Shown here: piece after piece, positions 61,600-64,000 of the stretch
Layout: each line of letters begins with the position of its first letter
Position numbering within the stretch: position 1 is the first letter of the stretch
DNA from: Laetiporus sulphureus 93-53
Lineage: Eukaryota; Basidiomycota; Agaricomycetes; Polyporales; Laetiporaceae
Direction: 5' to 3'
NCBI RefSeq assembly: GCF_001632365.1
Contig: NW_024468533.1
Location: 103,494-167,493 of the forward strand
DNA length: 64,000 bases
The notes under the pieces: generated by a model
What the model saw: only the letters and a program-made list of their open reading frames with translations
What the model was told of the DNA's origin: nothing
Databases searched by the model: none
Program-made: the position numbers and the translations under genes

Positions 61600-64000
61600 C
61601 ACCTGGGCGCCTCTCACAGTGTACAATGTGAGCGCGCATACCGGCCCGCCTTCTGTCCCGGTGGACCCGGTGTCTATCATGGGCGCTTGCCTCTCTTCGC
61701 CGCTTTGTGGCCCATTGTCCAAGCGCACAAGTTTTTACGCAGCATGGTAGCTGATTCAGTAGCTGGTTGTGTGGACGCCTAGCTGTTCGTCCCCCGTTTC
61801 CGAGCCGCACGCTGATTCGCCCCTCTATACCCCTCTCACCGCTCTCAGGTGCCAACCCATCTCACTGAGCCACTGTCTCGCACCTCTCTCCGGTCTCATT
61901 TCCCTTCATACACACGTTTTTACCCTGCGCGTCACTGCCTCAGCTTATCTTCTACGCAGCGCAATCTCGCCCGCGTCTCATCTGCCTTGGCAGCTCGTCC
62001 GAATGCCAAATCCATCACGGAAACTGCGCTGCGGCACATCATGGCGCACTCGTCATGCACTTCCGAACTGCACAGCATAGTCATTACTCCGTATGCAGCG
62101 GCAGTAACGATCTCGGCCTCTATATTACCGATCTGCGCACTAACTAGACGATGAGAGTGTATGCACCCGCACGCTCTTGTGCAAGCCAAAACATTGTGCG
62201 GTCAGATCGTCGCTTCAAGTGGATATCTCTAGCGACGTTATGGGCTGTGAGGGTGTAGTCGTCACGGCAGCCAGCAACAGATCAAGAATTTGGTTTCTTT
62301 TCGCGATCCCTCATGTGAGACGCGGCATTCCTTCATTCCGAACTGCATATTCTATTCAGTTGCCGCATCTATTCAGGTATGCATGATCGCGTCATTCATT
62401 CTGAGCCACTATCTGCGTTGTCGATTATATGTGTAGACAAATTGATTTTGCCGTATATCAGTTACCGGGTGATGCAACAGTACATCATGATGTAATACGG
62501 GCTTAAAAACAGGCCGATTGCGAACCGCTTCATACTTAACAGTCCAACCTCTCCACCTAGACATGTCTACCGCAGCATCTGAAGCAATCACCCTTCTGGA
62601 AGAAAAGTGTGTCTCTTCACGTAGTTAAGACATACTGCATTTAATGATGTATTATCAGCTTCACAATCAACTGTGCTACTATCGCCGGAGCAGGCCAGTC
62701 GTGCATTTCTCCCTTATTTCTGATTGATCACTGACGATTTTCATTCAAACAGCGCTCATATTCTTCGACTATGTCATAACATTTGGCCAGGAAGTCCAGC
62801 TGTTCTGGGGTGAACAATCATTCTCTGCATGGTTGTTCTTTGCCAATCGGATGGTTGCACTGCTCTATGCTAGCATTTCTGTCTGGTTGGTCATGAACTT
62901 TTATACAGTCACGGTACGCTGTTGCTAACCATCTCCATTTGATACATCTTCGATTTATTGACATTGTAGAGGTGATTTAGTCCCCGTTGCTATATTGATT
63001 CGTGTCTGACTGTTATTATCTCACAGTTGTATGGGAAACATCGTGGCGACCAATGTGGTTTTCGAACTCATTGCGGTAACCTCACAGGGTAGGCTGCATG
63101 CTTCATGACGAATAACCACAACTCAAAATGTAGCAAAGTGGTTACAATGTTACGATTATACGCCGTGACAGGTGGCGACCGACGACCTGTGATGCTCCTC
63201 GCATTGATGGCGGTGCTCAACGTGGTCGTGAACACCTACAATAGTATGCTTCCTCTGGTCAGGACATATTCTTGATTGACTGACAACGAATTGATGAGAA
63301 GGATTCGCCCAAGCAGCATATTCTGTGGTCATATTGAATAGGACAGCCGTATGCATCCAGTCTCTCACTTCAAGTTCAGCGCAGGATGTCGCTTTGAAGT
63401 GTGTAAACCAATATTGCCAATAAATCCGTACTTGCTAATCTGTTTCGCCGTAGGTGTGAGTTTGAACTCAAGAATGCTTTCCTCCACATTTTTGACAATC
63501 CCGCTGCAGTGGGCATAGCCAATGATGTCTTTGCTTCAGCCGCCGCCATCATGACGCTCGCAATTCTCTGGCGCAAGCTATACGTTGACCACAGACCAGC
63601 CATCGCTGATCTCCTGTCTACGAGGAATCCGTCGCTTGCAGCGCAGCTACTCAGAGATGGTATGGCTATCGGAAATTGCCTATGGACTTCTGAGCTCACA
63701 TCGCATTTGCGTCCACCATTTTCATAGGCACAATCCAACTGACGTGAGGAATGGAATCGGAAAGAATTTTGCAACGTCTGAAGCATATGTTTTAGAGCAC
63801 TACTACTACTCAACTTATTACAGACCGTGTTGGATTTCGTGAACCCCGTAAATGCTTGTTCTTTCTGCTCACGCCGCATCTTCTGCAAGATACTAATCAC
63901 TCTGCCACACATGATATGCATATCGCAGACTGCTGAAGAGGTCATCGAATATTTGCAATTCTCGTGAAACAACCTCTTACATTTTCTCAACCAATGACAC
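61600..64000 (+). repeat. Repeat unit copy C (inverted relative to A and B, cut by window end)
   Basis: Reverse-complement match to copies A and B, beginning near 61605 (gcgcctctcacagtgtac) and running to the last base shown. It covers the conserved upstream segment and the DUF6533 gene. It lies ~40 kb from copy B. Confidence 0.85.
62563..64000 (+). CDS. DUF6533-family membrane protein, copy C (partial)
   Basis: ATG at 62563 (MSTAASEAITLLEEK). Further exons: FDYVITFGQEVQLFW, FANRMVALLYASISVWLVMN, NVVFELIAVTSQ, VVTMLRLYAVTGGDRRPVML, then CEFELKNAFLHIFDNPAAV, IANDVFASAAAIMTLAILWR, LLRDG, and after a ~70-bp intron TIQLT joined to ALLLLNLLQTVLDFV. In this copy CEFEL and DNPAAV are in one frame, unlike copies A and B, so C looks the best preserved. 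The 3' end with the PILISR-type segment lies outside the window. Function unknown; predicted multi-pass membrane protein. Confidence 0.75.

Overview
The window is nuclear DNA of a filamentous basidiomycete, most likely an agaricomycete of polypore type. Genes are split by many introns of about 44 to 66 bp. A spermidine synthase–saccharopine dehydrogenase fusion is present, which is a basidiomycete trait, and so are DUF6533 membrane proteins, a secreted family with a TNAQR-type motif and a GH28 rhamnogalacturonase. All calls come from reading translations and splice signals by eye. No database search was run.

Layout. 1–10.8 kb: the 3' end of an unknown gene, PCNA with a ~105-residue charged insertion, a frameshifted aminoglycoside-phosphotransferase-like kinase, a secreted rhamnogalacturonase, a TatD-type metal-dependent hydrolase and an intronless multi-pass membrane protein. 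10.8–13.7 kb: an AT-rich ~650-bp inverted repeat, then a small secreted protein gene. 13.8–22 kb: two direct copies of a ~3.2-kb unit carrying a DUF6533 gene, with a decayed GPI8 (GPI transamidase catalytic subunit) pseudogene between them. A third copy, inverted, begins near 61.6 kb and runs off the window. 22.4–48 kb: mostly conserved genes, namely the Spe–Sdh fusion, a homeodomain-like protein, a TKL-type kinase, farnesyltransferase beta, two related F-box/LRR proteins and the Pol III factor BRF1. 48–52 kb: a chymotrypsin-fold protease-like gene that converges on a metacaspase-like gene, with ~140-bp direct repeats on both sides of the protease gene. 52–61.6 kb: poorly coding DNA with a short tandem repeat, then a PRM10/ThrE-like membrane protein gene with an unusual 1-kb intron.

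Housekeeping genes (PCNA, Spe–Sdh, RAM1, BRF1) alternate with fast-evolving material (DUF6533 units, kinase, F-box pair, protease/caspase pair). The protease-like and caspase-like pair is the best candidate for an undescribed system. Both have plausible catalytic residues, and this combination of domains is known from conflict and cell-death systems. The pairing as a functional unit is my inference.
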